DNA of 64,000 bases, taken from NCBI GenBank assembly GCA_002025865.1, contig MWOR01000152.1, positions 1-64,000 on the forward strand. The letters run 5' to 3'. Positions within the stretch are counted from its first letter, which is position 1; every line of letters starts with the position of its first letter. Position numbers and translations under genes: made by a program. The DNA comes from Prochlorococcus sp. HOT208_60m_813I02. Lineage in GTDB: Bacteria; Cyanobacteriota; Cyanobacteriia; PCC-6307; Cyanobiaceae. This document shows positions 32,006 to 43,564 of this stretch, piece by piece. The notes beneath the pieces were generated by a model. It was given only the letters and a program-made list of their open reading frames with translations, ran no database searches and was not told the origin of the DNA.

Positions 32006-33661
32006 CTAAACTGTTGAAATAATATTTTGTACTGCACTTTTTGCAATATTTAAAGGGCTAAAAGTATCTCTAATTAAAGCTAAGAGTTTTTTTGCATCAG
32101 TAAATTCTAATTTTTCATCTTTTATAAGACTTAAAAGAAGATTCTTCCTAACTTCGGATCCTTTTTTACTGACAAATAATTTCAATCCAGCGTTCGCTAC
32201 TGGTATGAGATCTGGATTAATATTCTCTGAATCTCTAAATAAAATGTTTAGTAAACTTTCAACTTTTTCTATTTGGATTTGACCTTTTTTATCAAAAACG
32301 ACTTCTAAAAGTATGTCTAAAATCTCTTCAGAATTATCGGTCAGTAGTTTTTTTGCAATATATGGATAAGCTATTTTTAGAATCTTAAATTCAGGATCTA
32401 ACCTTAGTGCTAAACCCTCTTGACTAACAACGGCTCTTATTATTAAGGCAAACCTACTGGGAACTCTGAAAGGATAGGAATACATTAGTTTTGAGAATTT
32501 ATCAGTTACATTTTTAAGATTAAAATTACCAACCTCAGCACCAAAAGATCCACCTAGAACTTCTTTTAATGGTTCAACAAGTTTTTGAAGATCTTGTTCT
32601 TTGGTTAAAAAACCTAATTTCTGGAAATCTTCTGCGAGAAGATAATATTCTTCGTTTATTATGTGAACAATTGCCTTAATAAGAGTAAGTCTATCTGAAT
32701 TTGTAATAGTATCCATCATTCCAAAATCAACATAAGCTAAATTTCCACAATCTGCATTTCCTCCTTTGAGAGCAAACATATTTCCTGGATGTGGGTCTGC
32801 ATGAAAATATCCAAATTCAAATAATTGCTGAAGTCCGCTGATGACACATGTTTTTATAAACGAAGCAGGTATTAAGTTGTTTTCCTCTAGTAAAATTCGA
32901 TCTCTTAACTTAACTCCATCAATCCAAGAAGTTGTGATTACCCTTTTAGATGAAAACTGTTTTTCTAATTTAGGAATAAAAATATTTGGATTTTCTTTGA
33001 ATAAATTTGCAAACCTCAAAGCATTTTCGGCCTCTTTTTGATAGTCAATTTCATCAAAAAGTGCCTTACCGAATTCATCTATTATTTCTCCAATTCCAAC
33101 ACCTATATTTAATGGTAAGAGTGGGGATAAAAAAGTCCCTAAAAACCTTAAAATTACAACATCCCTTCTTATAAGAAAGTATAAATTTGGCCTCTGTACT
33201 TTCACAGCTAGATAAGAATTATTTAATTTTGCTTTATAAACTTGACCTAAGCTTGCTGAAGCAATAGGACTATCTGGAAACTCTTCAAATAATTTATTAG
33301 CAGGGGATCCAAGTTCCTCTTCAATGATTTTTAAAGCAATTTTGTGATCAAATGCTGGGAGATTATCTTGTAAGTTTGTAAGTTCAGTAAGCCAATCTTG
33401 TCTAACAAGATCTGGTCTAGTTGAGAGTGCTTGGCCTAATTTGATAAAACAAGGCCCTAAATCCGTTATTACATCAAAAAGATATTTCGAGAGATTTTTT
33501 TGTACATTTTTATTTTTACTGTTACCTTGAAAAAGTATTCTTAAAAAAAGAAAAATAAAAGTTAAAAGGATATATAAAACTCTTGGGATAAAAATCCATG
33601 GTCTCAAAATCAACCAAAAAAAGTCTTCTTTTGCTGAATATTCCGAAAAAGATCTTTTCAT
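32006..33661 (-). CDS. ABC1/AarF/UbiB family atypical kinase
   Basis: DLGPCFIKLGQALSTRPDL, ASLGQVYKA, FHADPHPGNMF, YVDFGMM. Confidence 0.9.
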   Translation of the reverse strand: MKRSFSEYSAKEDFFWLILRPWIFIPRVLYILLTFIFLFLRILFQGNSKNKNVQKNLSKYLFDVITDLGPCFIKLGQALSTRPDLVRQDWLTELTNLQDNLPAFDHKIALKIIEEELGSPANKLFEEFPDSPIASASLGQVYKAKLNNSYLAVKVQRPNLYFLIRRDVVILRFLGTFLSPLLPLNIGVGIGEIIDEFGKALFDEIDYQKEAENALRFANLFKENPNIFIPKLEKQFSSKRVITTSWIDGVKLRDRILLEENNLIPASFIKTCVISGLQQLFEFGYFHADPHPGNMFALKGGNADCGNLAYVDFGMMDTITNSDRLTLIKAIVHIINEEYYLLAEDFQKLGFLTKEQDLQKLVEPLKEVLGGSFGAEVGNFNLKNVTDKFSKLMYSYPFRVPSRFALIIRAVVSQEGLALRLDPEFKILKIAYPYIAKKLLTDNSEEILDILLEVVFDKKGQIQIEKVESLLNILFRDSENINPDLIPVANAGLKLFVSKKGSEVRKNLLLSLIKDEKLEFTDAKKLLALIRDTFSPLNIAKSAVQNIISTV

Positions 33662-33725
33662 TAAAGTTAAAAAATATCAAAAAAGATTACTATGTTGACC
33701 ATTCTATATATGTCAATAATACTTT

Positions 33726-35123
33726 ATGAGCATTTCATCTTTTCTAACTAAAAAGTTTTTAAAGTCTTTATTCTTTCCCGCTCATAATAGAGGGGCAGCT
33801 TTACCAAAGAAATTAGTGAAGTTGTTAAAAAATCCACCTGGGTATTGGGACTTGCCCGAGCTCCCAGAAATAGGCTCCCCACTATCCCAAAGCGGATTAA
33901 TTGCTAAATCTCAAAGAGAATTCTCCGATAAATTTGGGGCTAAAGGATGTTTTTTTGGAGTTAATGGAGCTTCCGGATTAATACAATCAGCAGTAATTGC
34001 AATGGCAAATCCAGGCGAAAATATCCTGATGCCTAGAAATGTTCATATAAGTGTCATAAAAATCTGTGCGATGCAGAATATAAATCCAATATTTTTTGAC
34101 TTAGAATTTTCAACCATAACGGGTCATTACAAACCAATTACAAAAATTTGGTTGGAAAATGTATTTAAAAAATTAAATTTTGATGAGAATAAAATTGCAG
34201 GGGTTATTCTTGTAAACCCCTCTTATCATGGTTATACAGGAGATTTAGAGCCTTTAATAGATTGTTGTCATCAAAAAAATTTACCTGTTTTAGTTGATGA
34301 AGCCCATGGTTCATATTTCCTTTTTTGTGAAAATCTTAATTTACCAAAACCGGCCTTATCATCAAAAGCTGATTTAGTGGTTAATTCATTGCATAAGTCA
34401 CTCAATGGATTAACTCAAACTGCGGTAATTTGGTACAAAGGGAATCTAATAAATGAATATAAATTAATCAAAAGTATTAATCTGCTGCAAACCACCAGTC
34501 CAAGTTCCTTATTACTTTCTTCTTGTGAAGAATCTATTAAGGACTGGCTTAACAAAAAAAGTTTATCAAAATATCAAAAAAGAATTTTAGAGGCAAAAAG
34601 TATTTATAAAAAATTAATTCTAAAAAATATTCCTCTCATAGAAACTCAAGACCCCTTAAAAATTGTAGTAAATACCTCAAAGGCTGGGATTGATGGTTTT
34701 ACTGCTGATAATTTTTTTTATAGAAATGGACTTATTGCCGAATTACCAGAAATGATGACTCTCACTTTTTGCTTAGGATTTGGAAATCAAAAAGATTTTC
34801 TTAATTTATTTGAAAAGTTATGGAAAAAATTACTATTAAATTCCAAAAAATCAAAAAGTTTAGAAGTGCTCAGATCGCCCTTTAAATTAGTTCAAGCTCC
34901 TGAAATCGAAATTGGAATTGCTTGGAAAAGTAAGAGTCGGAGTATTCCTTTCTCACAATCATTAAATAAAATATCTGGAGATATTATTTGCCCTTATCCT
35001 CCTGGGATACCTCTACTAGTTCCTGGCGAAAAAATTGATATAGATAGGTTTAATTGGATAAATAATCAAAGTTTATGCAACAAAGATCTGGTAAATTTTA
35101 ATATAAGAGTCTTAGAAACATAG
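33726..35123 (+). CDS. Orn/Lys/Arg decarboxylase (group I PLP) family protein
   Basis: VLVDEAHGSYF and PLP-lysine motif NSLHKSLNGLTQ; lacks the N-terminal wing domain. Confidence 0.83.
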   Translation: MSISSFLTKKFLKSLFFPAHNRGAALPKKLVKLLKNPPGYWDLPELPEIGSPLSQSGLIAKSQREFSDKFGAKGCFFGVNGASGLIQSAVIAMANPGENILMPRNVHISVIKICAMQNINPIFFDLEFSTITGHYKPITKIWLENVFKKLNFDENKIAGVILVNPSYHGYTGDLEPLIDCCHQKNLPVLVDEAHGSYFLFCENLNLPKPALSSKADLVVNSLHKSLNGLTQTAVIWYKGNLINEYKLIKSINLLQTTSPSSLLLSSCEESIKDWLNKKSLSKYQKRILEAKSIYKKLILKNIPLIETQDPLKIVVNTSKAGIDGFTADNFFYRNGLIAELPEMMTLTFCLGFGNQKDFLNLFEKLWKKLLLNSKKSKSLEVLRSPFKLVQAPEIEIGIAWKSKSRSIPFSQSLNKISGDIICPYPPGIPLLVPGEKIDIDRFNWINNQSLCNKDLVNFNIRVLET

Positions 35124-35132
35124 CAATTTCAT

Positions 35133-35990
35133 ATGAGATTAAGAAGCGGGTTACTTATAGGAATTTTTGGTTTAATTGTTGTTTTGATGGGGGGATGGTT
35201 TTTTACTTTGGCAACTGCTTTGCTTACATATCTAGCATTATTAGAATTTTTTAGAATGGCAGAATTTAAAGGAATAAGACCAGCTACAAAAACCACATTA
35301 TTTTCATCCTTTATTATTATAGTTTCTACTTATCTTGAGACTATTGGTATGCTTGAAGGAGAAATTTCAAATTCAATTTTGCCAATCTGTTCAGTTGGGA
35401 TATGTACTTGGTTACTTTTGCAGCCAAAACCTGGGACAATTTCAGATATTGCAGCATCAATTTTTGGATTATTCTATTTAGGTTTTTTACCTAGTTACTG
35501 GATTAAGTTAAGGGAATTAGATTCAGTGATAATTAGTTCAAATCAGGGGTTTATGTCGTTTGAGAACTTATCAAATACTACAGGTCTGCATTTAACTTTA
35601 ACTTCTTGCTTTTTAATTGTAGCTAGTGATATTGGATCTTATTTCATTGGGAAGTCATTTGGTAAAACATCTCTATCTCCGATATCTCCTAGCAAAACTA
35701 TAGAAGGTTTAATTGGAGGAATATCCTGTTCAACTTTACTAGCAATAATTTTCGCATTTTTATTGAATTGGGAAAATCCATTAATTGTTGGAATAATATA
35801 TGGAATTTCAATTTCTCTAATGGCATTAGTTGGAGATTTAATTGAATCTATGATGAAGAGAGATGCAAAAATAAAAGATTCCGGAACTTTTTTACCGGGA
35901 CATGGAGGAATTCTTGACAGAATTGATAGTTACATCTTTACTCCATCTGTTTTGTATTATATTTTTATAATTCTCAAGTATCTAAATTAA
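35133..35990 (+). CDS. cdsA: Phosphatidate cytidylyltransferase
   Basis: SPSKTIEGLIGG..DSGTFLPGHGGILDRIDS signature. Confidence 0.93.
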   Translation: MRLRSGLLIGIFGLIVVLMGGWFFTLATALLTYLALLEFFRMAEFKGIRPATKTTLFSSFIIIVSTYLETIGMLEGEISNSILPICSVGICTWLLLQPKPGTISDIAASIFGLFYLGFLPSYWIKLRELDSVIISSNQGFMSFENLSNTTGLHLTLTSCFLIVASDIGSYFIGKSFGKTSLSPISPSKTIEGLIGGISCSTLLAIIFAFLLNWENPLIVGIIYGISISLMALVGDLIESMMKRDAKIKDSGTFLPGHGGILDRIDSYIFTPSVLYYIFIILKYLN

Positions 35991-36002
35991 TTAAAAAATC
36001 TT

Positions 36003-36950
36003 TTATTCCAAAAAATAATCTTGGATAATTTTACTAGATAATGATGGAAGATCTATATGCGGAAGATGACCACATTTTTGTAACCCTACAAAATTTAATT
36101 TTTCAATATTTCCTATTTTTTTAATCTCTTTTTTTCCAAGAATTCGATCATTTTCTCCACATAATGTTTTAATTGGGATATTTTGGATATATTTTTGAGT
36201 TCCTGCAAATCCACCACTTTTTGCAAATGATGCAAGTGAATTCCTCCATCCTTTACAACCTAAATGAATTGAAGCAATTTGCTCTTCCATCTTACCAACG
36301 CATTCATCTGGAAAAGCAAATGCTTGCCTACAAAGACTTTTTCTAACCTGAGGCAATCCAAGAAATGAGGCACCAATTTGGTTAAGAGGAAAAGGGATAC
36401 TCTTAGGTTCTCCAAACAATCCTGCGGGTGACAAAAGGATAATTTTATCAATAGAATCAGGAATTTCATAAGCAAGTTTTAAAGCTGTTGAGCCTCCCAT
36501 AGAGGCACCTATAATTTTTAGATTCTTTGTTATTTTTAATGTCTTAAGGAGATCAATTAAATGCGAAATTATTTTCGAGGAATTGTATTCATTTGTTGCG
36601 CATCTGGGACTAAAACCAAAACCCAAAAGATCAGGAACGATAACTTGAAAATTTCTTTTTAGTGATTTATATATTCTTCTGAATTCTAAAAAACTACTAT
36701 CAAAGCCATGTAGAAGAAGTATAGGTTGACCTTTCCCACCAATAACTACTGGGAATTTCATCAAGTTCCAATTTTGGTTTAGTTTTATCCACTTAACATC
36801 ATTTGCCAAATAAAGACCCAAAGGATCTAATAGTGACAATTTGGCACTTTCGAAAAATTCTGCATTTAAATCACTTAATTGTTCAAAATTGTTTTTAGTC
36901 AAAAAATATTTATGTTTTAATTTTTTGTTGTTCAAAATTAGAAATAACAT
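36003..36950 (-). CDS. Alpha/beta hydrolase fold protein
   Basis: LLLHGFDSSFLEFR, GASMGGSTAL nucleophile elbow, CGHLPHID. Confidence 0.85.
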   Translation of the reverse strand: MLFLILNNKKLKHKYFLTKNNFEQLSDLNAEFFESAKLSLLDPLGLYLANDVKWIKLNQNWNLMKFPVVIGGKGQPILLLHGFDSSFLEFRRIYKSLKRNFQVIVPDLLGFGFSPRCATNEYNSSKIISHLIDLLKTLKITKNLKIIGASMGGSTALKLAYEIPDSIDKIILLSPAGLFGEPKSIPFPLNQIGASFLGLPQVRKSLCRQAFAFPDECVGKMEEQIASIHLGCKGWRNSLASFAKSGGFAGTQKYIQNIPIKTLCGENDRILGKKEIKKIGNIEKLNFVGLQKCGHLPHIDLPSLSSKIIQDYFLE

Positions 36951-38001
36951 CTATTATGTCCCGTTTATTAATTTCAAAAGGCAAAAAGTGAATCTCAGAT
37001 TTATCTCGACAAGTAAAATCAGCAATTTTCTCTAAATTATTATTTTCAAAAACATTTATTCCAAGTTGTCCGATAGTAGTTGGCAAATTCAATTCTTTCA
37101 TAAGTACAAATAATTGTTTAATTGATTGATCAGCTAATTTATTATTATTTTTCATTTCTTCTAGTCTTAATTGCAACAATAATCCAACCCCAACAATCTC
37201 ACCATGTAAGAATTTATTAGGGGTGATTATCTGAGTAATTGCATTATGAATAGCATGTGCTGCTGCAGTCCTACATTTTTCTCCGCCAATACCGCCAACT
37301 AATCCTGCTGTAAGTCCACATGCTTCTACAGTATTTTGCCAAGATGGATTATTTTCAAATTGACCCTTAAATGCTTTTCCTCCATCTATTAATAGTTGAT
37401 CTCTTAAAACTCTTGATATCTGAATTGCTTGTTGAACAAGACCGTCATCTATTTTTGAACTTGTTATTGAGGATTCGTACCATTTTGCCAAGGCATCTGC
37501 TATGCCACTTGCAAGTGTTCTTGATGGAGCAGTTCGAATAAATTTATGATCAAAAACTAGTATTTTCGGACAAGATCCTAATGCAACATCTTTTATAAAT
37601 TGACCATCCTTTGTATAAATATTCGATAAGGCTGTCCAACCCGCACATGTAGAGGCGCTAAGGGGAACTGTAATACAAGGGATATTAAGAGACTCGGCTA
37701 TATATTTTCCAGAGTCTAGAACTTTGCCACCTCCAGCTGCGATAACACAATCATTATTATTATTTGAAATAATATTCTTAACTCTTGAAATATCTTCGTA
37801 ACAACAATCAAATTGTAAATTGGCAGAATTCACATTAAGTTTTTGATTTTTTAAATCATTAAAAATATTATTTCTCAAATTAATCGTTTGAATCCCTCTA
37901 CCTAGAATTAATGGACTTTTAGTTAATTTAGTAATTTGAGGTAATGATTTTTCCCAGGCAAAATTTCCCCTATATATAGTTTCTGGAGATATAGACTGCA
38001 T
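36910..38001 (-). CDS. Iron-containing alcohol/glycerol dehydrogenase family (GldA-like)
   Basis: AAGGGKVLDSGKYIA, VPLSASTCAGWT, HGEIVGVGLL. Confidence 0.82.
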   Translation of the reverse strand: MQSISPETIYRGNFAWEKSLPQITKLTKSPLILGRGIQTINLRNNIFNDLKNQKLNVNSANLQFDCCYEDISRVKNIISNNNNDCVIAAGGGKVLDSGKYIAESLNIPCITVPLSASTCAGWTALSNIYTKDGQFIKDVALGSCPKILVFDHKFIRTAPSRTLASGIADALAKWYESSITSSKIDDGLVQQAIQISRVLRDQLLIDGGKAFKGQFENNPSWQNTVEACGLTAGLVGGIGGEKCRTAAAHAIHNAITQIITPNKFLHGEIVGVGLLLQLRLEEMKNNNKLADQSIKQLFVLMKELNLPTTIGQLGINVFENNNLEKIADFTCRDKSEIHFLPFEINKRDIIDVISNFEQQKIKT

Positions 38002-38016
38002 ATTTAATTTGTATGA

Positions 38017-40542
38017 TTAGAAATTAGCACCTGCAAGCTCTTGAGGCGATTCTTCAGAAGAGATATTTATCGTAACTTTTTTATTATCATCTATATCAAC
38101 TAAAGCATTATCTCCATCTTTTATTCTTCCAGAAAGAACTTCTTCAGCCAAACTATCTTCTAGTAATCGCATAACTGCCCTCCTCAAAGGTCTAGCTCCG
38201 TATGATGGATTGTAACCTTCTTCAACAAGTCTTTCTTTGAAAGCATCGGTAACATTTAATTTAATACCTTTATCCTGTAGTCGGACAAAAACTTCTTGTA
38301 ACATTATCTCAGCAATTTCTTTAACTTCATTTTTAGTTAATTGTCTGAATACAATTATTTCATCAAGCCTATTTAAAAATTCAGGCCTAAAGTATTGCTT
38401 AAGTTCTTCATTAACTAGTGATTTAATTCTGTTATATTGGCTATCTTCAACTGAATCACCTGAGAATTCGAATCCTAGTCCGCCACCTCCTTTCTCAATT
38501 ACTTTTGAACCGATATTAGATGTCATTATTAACAATGTATTTTTAAAATCTACGGTTCTACCTTTGGAGTCAGTTAACCTTCCGTCTTCAAGTAGTTGCA
38601 ATAATAAGTTAAAAACATCTGGATGCGCCTTTTCAACTTCATCAAATAAAACTACAGTATAAGGACGTCTTCTGACAGCTTCTGTAAGCTGACCACCTTC
38701 ATTAAAACCAACATAACCAGGAGGCGAACCTATAAGTTTACTAACTGTATGTCTTTCCATAAATTCTGACATATCTAATCTAATCATTGCTTCTTCACTA
38801 CCGAAGAAATATGAAGCCAATGATTTAGTTAACTCAGTTTTCCCAACACCGGTAGGTCCAGAAAAAATAAAACTTGCTATGGGTCTATTAGGATTTTTTA
38901 ATCCAACTCTTGCTCTTCTTATGGCTCTTGAGACAGCCTTTACAGCTTCATCTTGTCCAATTAGCCTTTGGTGAAGTGTTTCCTCCATATTAAGAAGCTT
39001 GACTGATTCAGTTTCTGTTAATTTTTGAACAGGAACTCCTGTCCATGAAGCCACAATATGAGCTACATCCTCTTCACAAACAAGGGGACTTTGTAAAAGA
39101 TTTGAATCACTATTTACAGAATTATCGACATCAGATTGCTCTCCAGCTGTGGATTCTTTTTTATTGTCCAAAACCTCTTTAATTTTTGCAGACAATTCCA
39201 TCTCTTTTTCGCGTAATTGGCCAGCTTGATCAAAATTTTGGTCTCTTACAGATTCTTCTTTCTGTTTTTGGATTTGTCTAAGTTCTCTATCTATTTGTTT
39301 TGCTTCAGGCGGAAGTTTAGAGTTTATTAAACGTACTCTACTTCCTGCCTCGTCGATAAGGTCAATAGCTTTATCAGGTAAAAATCTATCAGATATGTAA
39401 CGATCCCCTAAATGAGCGGCGGCCTCTAGCGCATCATCAGTAATTTTTAGACGATGATGTTGTTCGTAACGCTCTCTAAGACCTTTTAAAATTTCGATTG
39501 TATCTTCTATAGATGGCTCACCAACCATTACAGGCTGGAATCTTCTTTCTAGAGCAGCATCTCTTTCAATATGTTTTCTATATTCATCTAGAGTTGTTGC
39601 TCCAATACATTGGAGTTCCCCTCTAGCTAATGCTGGCTTAAGTATATTTGCTGCATCTATAGCTCCTTCAGCGGCTCCAGCTCCTATTAAAGTATGCACT
39701 TCATCTATAACAAGAATGACGTTACCTGCTGATTTAATTTCTTCCATTATTTTTTTTAACCTTTCTTCAAATTCACCTCTATATTTTGTTCCTGCTACCA
39801 AAAGACCAATATCAAGAGTCAAAACTCTTTTATCTTCAAGTATGTCTGGAATATCCCCAGTTTGTATTCTTTGAGCTAGGCCTTCTGCGATAGCTGTTTT
39901 ACCTACACCCGGCTCCCCAATAAGAACAGGATTATTTTTTGTCCTCCGACCTAGTATTTGAACTACACGATCTATTTCGGAATGGCGTCCAACGACTGGA
40001 TCTAACTTTGATTCACTTGCTAATTTTGTTAAATTTGTTCCGAATTCATCAAGAGTAGCAGTTTTTAAGTTGCTCTTAGTTGTACTTGCCCCTGTGCCAA
40101 CTTCGGCTGTTTCACCAAGCATCCTTATAACTTGTGTTCTAACTTTTGTTAAATCAATATTAAGATTTTCAAGAACTCTTGCAGCCACACCTTCACCTTC
40201 TCTAATTAAACCCAACAATAAATGTTCTGTACCAATGTAATTGTGACCAAGTTGACGAGCCTCTTCTAAAGATAGTTCTAATACTCTTTTAGCCCTAGGA
40301 GTAAAAGGTATTTCTACAGCTACAAACCCTGAACCTCTACCTATTATCTTTTCAACCTCTATCCTTGAATCTTTTAAATTAACTCCAAGAGATTTAAGTA
40401 CTTTCGCTGCGACCCCAGTTCCTTCTCCAATTAACCCCAAAAGAATTTGTTCTGTTCCAACAAAATTATGACCAAGTCTTCTAGCTTCCTCTTGAGCAAG
40501 CATAATGACTTTTATAGCCTTTTCTGTAAATCTTTCAAACAT
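38017..40542 (-). CDS. clpC: ATP-dependent Clp protease ATPase subunit ClpC
   Basis: [37 protein letters not shown]; two AAA modules; UVR motif region. Confidence 0.96.
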   Translation of the reverse strand: MFERFTEKAIKVIMLAQEEARRLGHNFVGTEQILLGLIGEGTGVAAKVLKSLGVNLKDSRIEVEKIIGRGSGFVAVEIPFTPRAKRVLELSLEEARQLGHNYIGTEHLLLGLIREGEGVAARVLENLNIDLTKVRTQVIRMLGETAEVGTGASTTKSNLKTATLDEFGTNLTKLASESKLDPVVGRHSEIDRVVQILGRRTKNNPVLIGEPGVGKTAIAEGLAQRIQTGDIPDILEDKRVLTLDIGLLVAGTKYRGEFEERLKKIMEEIKSAGNVILVIDEVHTLIGAGAAEGAIDAANILKPALARGELQCIGATTLDEYRKHIERDAALERRFQPVMVGEPSIEDTIEILKGLRERYEQHHRLKITDDALEAAAHLGDRYISDRFLPDKAIDLIDEAGSRVRLINSKLPPEAKQIDRELRQIQKQKEESVRDQNFDQAGQLREKEMELSAKIKEVLDNKKESTAGEQSDVDNSVNSDSNLLQSPLVCEEDVAHIVASWTGVPVQKLTETESVKLLNMEETLHQRLIGQDEAVKAVSRAIRRARVGLKNPNRPIASFIFSGPTGVGKTELTKSLASYFFGSEEAMIRLDMSEFMERHTVSKLIGSPPGYVGFNEGGQLTEAVRRRPYTVVLFDEVEKAHPDVFNLLLQLLEDGRLTDSKGRTVDFKNTLLIMTSNIGSKVIEKGGGGLGFEFSGDSVEDSQYNRIKSLVNEELKQYFRPEFLNRLDEIIVFRQLTKNEVKEIAEIMLQEVFVRLQDKGIKLNVTDAFKERLVEEGYNPSYGARPLRRAVMRLLEDSLAEEVLSGRIKDGDNALVDIDDNKKVTINISSEESPQELAGANF

Positions 40543-40721
40543 TAGAAGATTAAATTCCTATTAATAACCTACCAGTAATATGTCAATTTTGTGTTCAGAA
40601 TGAGCTTTTGTGAATACCCAAAAGTATAATTTATCAAATTAAATTGAACTTTTTTAGTGATATAGCAAGAAATTATAGTAATTTCAAGGATTCTGGTTAT
40701 CCGAACAATTAAATTTTTACA

Positions 40722-41162
40722 TTATTCAGTTGTTAATTTTTTTTCTTTTAAAAGAGCATGTGAACCATCTTTATAATAATTTCTTCTTATTCCTACAGTA
40801 GAAAAATCAAATCGACTGTAAAATCTTTCAGCAATAACATTACTCTGAGAAACCTCCAATAGTATTTTTTTTAGATTTAATTTTTCACATTTTTTTATTA
40901 AATAACTCATAAGATATGATCCAAAACCCTTTTTCCTAAATTTCTTATTTACAACAAAATAATTTATTTGAGCTTCATCAAGAACAATCTGAAAAACACA
41001 TATTCCAATTACAAAATTTGTAATTAATAATCCAAAGATTTTTGTACCTTCTTTTTTGAATTCGTTAACCCATTGTTTCTTGCTCCATAGGGAAATCGTA
41101 TTTGAATCTAATTCATAACATAAATCAATATCTTTCTCATTTATTTGTTTGATAGATATCAT
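40722..41162 (-). CDS. rimI: GNAT acetyltransferase, RimI-like
   Basis: FRKKGFGSYLMSYLI, LEVSQSNVIAERFYSRFDFSTVGIRRNYY. Confidence 0.85.
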   Translation of the reverse strand: MISIKQINEKDIDLCYELDSNTISLWSKKQWVNEFKKEGTKIFGLLITNFVIGICVFQIVLDEAQINYFVVNKKFRKKGFGSYLMSYLIKKCEKLNLKKILLEVSQSNVIAERFYSRFDFSTVGIRRNYYKDGSHALLKEKKLTTE

Positions 41163-41250
41163 TTTATAATGTATTTATATTTAAAAAGTTCTAATCTAGA
41201 GTCATTATAAAATATGACGGTCTTGTCAAAACTTTATTTAAGGTTCTCCC

Positions 41251-42618
41251 ATGGAAGAAAAACGATCTTTTTTAAAACAAAAAATTGACTTAGATAGTCC
41301 TAATAAAAATATCGTACCAATTACTACATCTATTGGAGGAGATGGTAAATTGTCAGTTGGTGGCTGTTCTATTGAAGAGTTAGTTAAAAAATATGATTCT
41401 CCTCTTTATATATTGGATGAAATCACTTTAAGAAAGTCTTGTAGAGCTTATAAAAAAGCATTAGAAAAATATTACCCAGGGGAATCTCTCCCTATATATG
41501 CTTCCAAGGCAAATAGCTCTATATTCATGAGTAATCTCGTTTCATCAGAAGGTTTAGGACTTGATGCAGTGTCAGAGGGAGAATTATTAACTGCACTAAA
41601 GGGTGGGGTCCCAAATGAAAAAATTGTTTTTCATGGTAATAACAAATCTGACAAAGAAATTGATTTCGCAATTAGAAATAACATCAAAATAATTGTAGAT
41701 AATGACTATGACTTAAAAAGATTAGAAGAAGTATCAAATTCATTAAATCATGACTTAGAAATAATGATACGCTTTACTCCTGGAATCGAATGCCATACAC
41801 ATGAATACATAAGAACAGGTTCATTTGATAGCAAATTTGGTTTTGGAATCGAATATTTGAATAATTTATTTGCAAGCATAAGCGAAACTAAACATCTAAA
41901 GTTAAAAGGAATACATGCGCATATTGGTTCCCAGATTTTTGAACTAGAACCTCATAAGGATCTAGGAGAAATAATGGTAAAGGTTATTTTAGACGCCAAA
42001 AAATTTGGCCATAATATTGAAGAACTTAATGTTGGTGGAGGTTTAGGCATTAAATATACAATAAATGACGATCCACCTTCTATCGATGAATGGGTTAAAA
42101 CAATTTCTAACTCAGTTGTTAAAGCTTGTAAAAAACACAATTTAAATCTACCAAAATTGATGTGTGAACCTGGAAGATCTATCGTATCTACAGCAGGTAT
42201 AACAATTTACAAAATTGGGGCTTTTAAAGAAATTCCTGGAATCAGAACTTATTTGTCTGTTGATGGCGGGATGAGTGATAATCCAAGGCCAATAACATAT
42301 CAATCAAATTACTCTGCATGTTTGGTAAAAAACCCCTTTAATATCAACTCAAAAAATAAATATACAATTGCTGGCAAACACTGCGAATCGGGAGATGTAC
42401 TGTTTAAGGAGATAGAACTAGCAAATTGCGAAACAGGAGATCTCATATGTGTTTTTGGAACTGGTGCTTACAATAATTCAATGAGTTCTAACTACAACAG
42501 AATTCCAAGACCCTCAGCCCTTTTAGTTTGTAATGGAGAAGCAGAGATTATTCAAAGAAGAGAAAGTCCGATTGATCTTTTAAAATATGATGTTTTGCCT
42601 GATCGCTTTATTAAATAA
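41251..42618 (+). CDS. lysA: Diaminopimelate decarboxylase
   Basis: YASKAN PLP lysine, HAHIGSQI, NVGGGLGI, EPGRSIV. Confidence 0.95.
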   Translation: MEEKRSFLKQKIDLDSPNKNIVPITTSIGGDGKLSVGGCSIEELVKKYDSPLYILDEITLRKSCRAYKKALEKYYPGESLPIYASKANSSIFMSNLVSSEGLGLDAVSEGELLTALKGGVPNEKIVFHGNNKSDKEIDFAIRNNIKIIVDNDYDLKRLEEVSNSLNHDLEIMIRFTPGIECHTHEYIRTGSFDSKFGFGIEYLNNLFASISETKHLKLKGIHAHIGSQIFELEPHKDLGEIMVKVILDAKKFGHNIEELNVGGGLGIKYTINDDPPSIDEWVKTISNSVVKACKKHNLNLPKLMCEPGRSIVSTAGITIYKIGAFKEIPGIRTYLSVDGGMSDNPRPITYQSNYSACLVKNPFNINSKNKYTIAGKHCESGDVLFKEIELANCETGDLICVFGTGAYNNSMSSNYNRIPRPSALLVCNGEAEIIQRRESPIDLLKYDVLPDRFIK

Positions 42619-42652
42619 AATTAGGTAAATTTAAATTAATTCTGTTTTTAGT

Positions 42653-43561
42653 GTGATTTTCTGGGGAATTATAAATTTAAAGCTTTTATTAGATGTCTTA
42701 TTTGCTGTTGGTTTCGGACTTTTATTATTCTCTAGAGTAAAAGAACAACGGACATTATGGCTTCTAAGAGGATATTTGTTTTTAGTATCATCGGCTTGGT
42801 TTATTCAAAGATATGCATACTTACCACTAACATCAAAATTAATTGATGCAGTAGTTCTTGCTTGCTCTCTCTCATTAGCGATCCTTTGGCAAGGAGAGTT
42901 AAGAAGATTAATGGAACTTCTAGGCACTGGAAGGCTAGCTGTATTACTTGGGAATCCACCAAAGGAATTTAGAGCAACTTCAACAACTATTACTCAGTTA
43001 GTTGATACTGCAGGTAAACTCTCTCAAAATAGAAGAGGCGCTTTAATTGTTGTAGATTTGGGGAGTGATTTAAGACCTGAAGATTTTTTATATTCAGGTA
43101 CTAATATTGAGGCACAATTATCAACTGATCTTTTAATAAATCTTTTTGCTACAGATACGCCCTTACATGATGGAGCAGTTCTTGTGAAAGGGAATAAAAT
43201 AATTTCTGCTGGCGTAATACTTCCTCTCTCAAGACAAGGGATAAGTAGATATGGCACAAGACATTTAGCAGCATTAGGAATTACGGAAAGATTTGACAGA
43301 TGTATTTGTATTGTTGTTTCTGAAGAAACAGGTACGTTATCATTAGCAAGCCAAGGCAAACTCGAAAGGCCAATAACCAGCAGCAGGTTACAAGAACTTC
43401 TTGCAAAATTGATTGGCAATCAAAACTCTATTGGAAACAGTAAATCATCTATAGGCAAAAATAATGTATCCCAAAAAACAAATCCAAGTGATAAGATTAC
43501 CATTGATATTAATGAAAAAGAATTTAATAAAACAGATAACTTTACTAACATAAAGGATTAA
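42653..43561 (+). CDS. cdaA: Diadenylate cyclase, CdaA/DacA family
   Basis: GTG start; N-terminal TM; DAC motifs LHDGAVLVKG and GTRHLAALGITE. Confidence 0.9.
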   Translation: MIFWGIINLKLLLDVLFAVGFGLLLFSRVKEQRTLWLLRGYLFLVSSAWFIQRYAYLPLTSKLIDAVVLACSLSLAILWQGELRRLMELLGTGRLAVLLGNPPKEFRATSTTITQLVDTAGKLSQNRRGALIVVDLGSDLRPEDFLYSGTNIEAQLSTDLLINLFATDTPLHDGAVLVKGNKIISAGVILPLSRQGISRYGTRHLAALGITERFDRCICIVVSEETGTLSLASQGKLERPITSSRLQELLAKLIGNQNSIGNSKSSIGKNNVSQKTNPSDKITIDINEKEFNKTDNFTNIKD

Positions 43562-43564
43562 CTA

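Noticed and set aside
38237-38662. Long antisense ORFs inside clpC, guaB, deaD and other genes (e.g. 38237..38662, 7099..7320, 51335..51682)
   Set aside because: They lie wholly opposite strongly identified conserved genes and show shadow-ORF composition.
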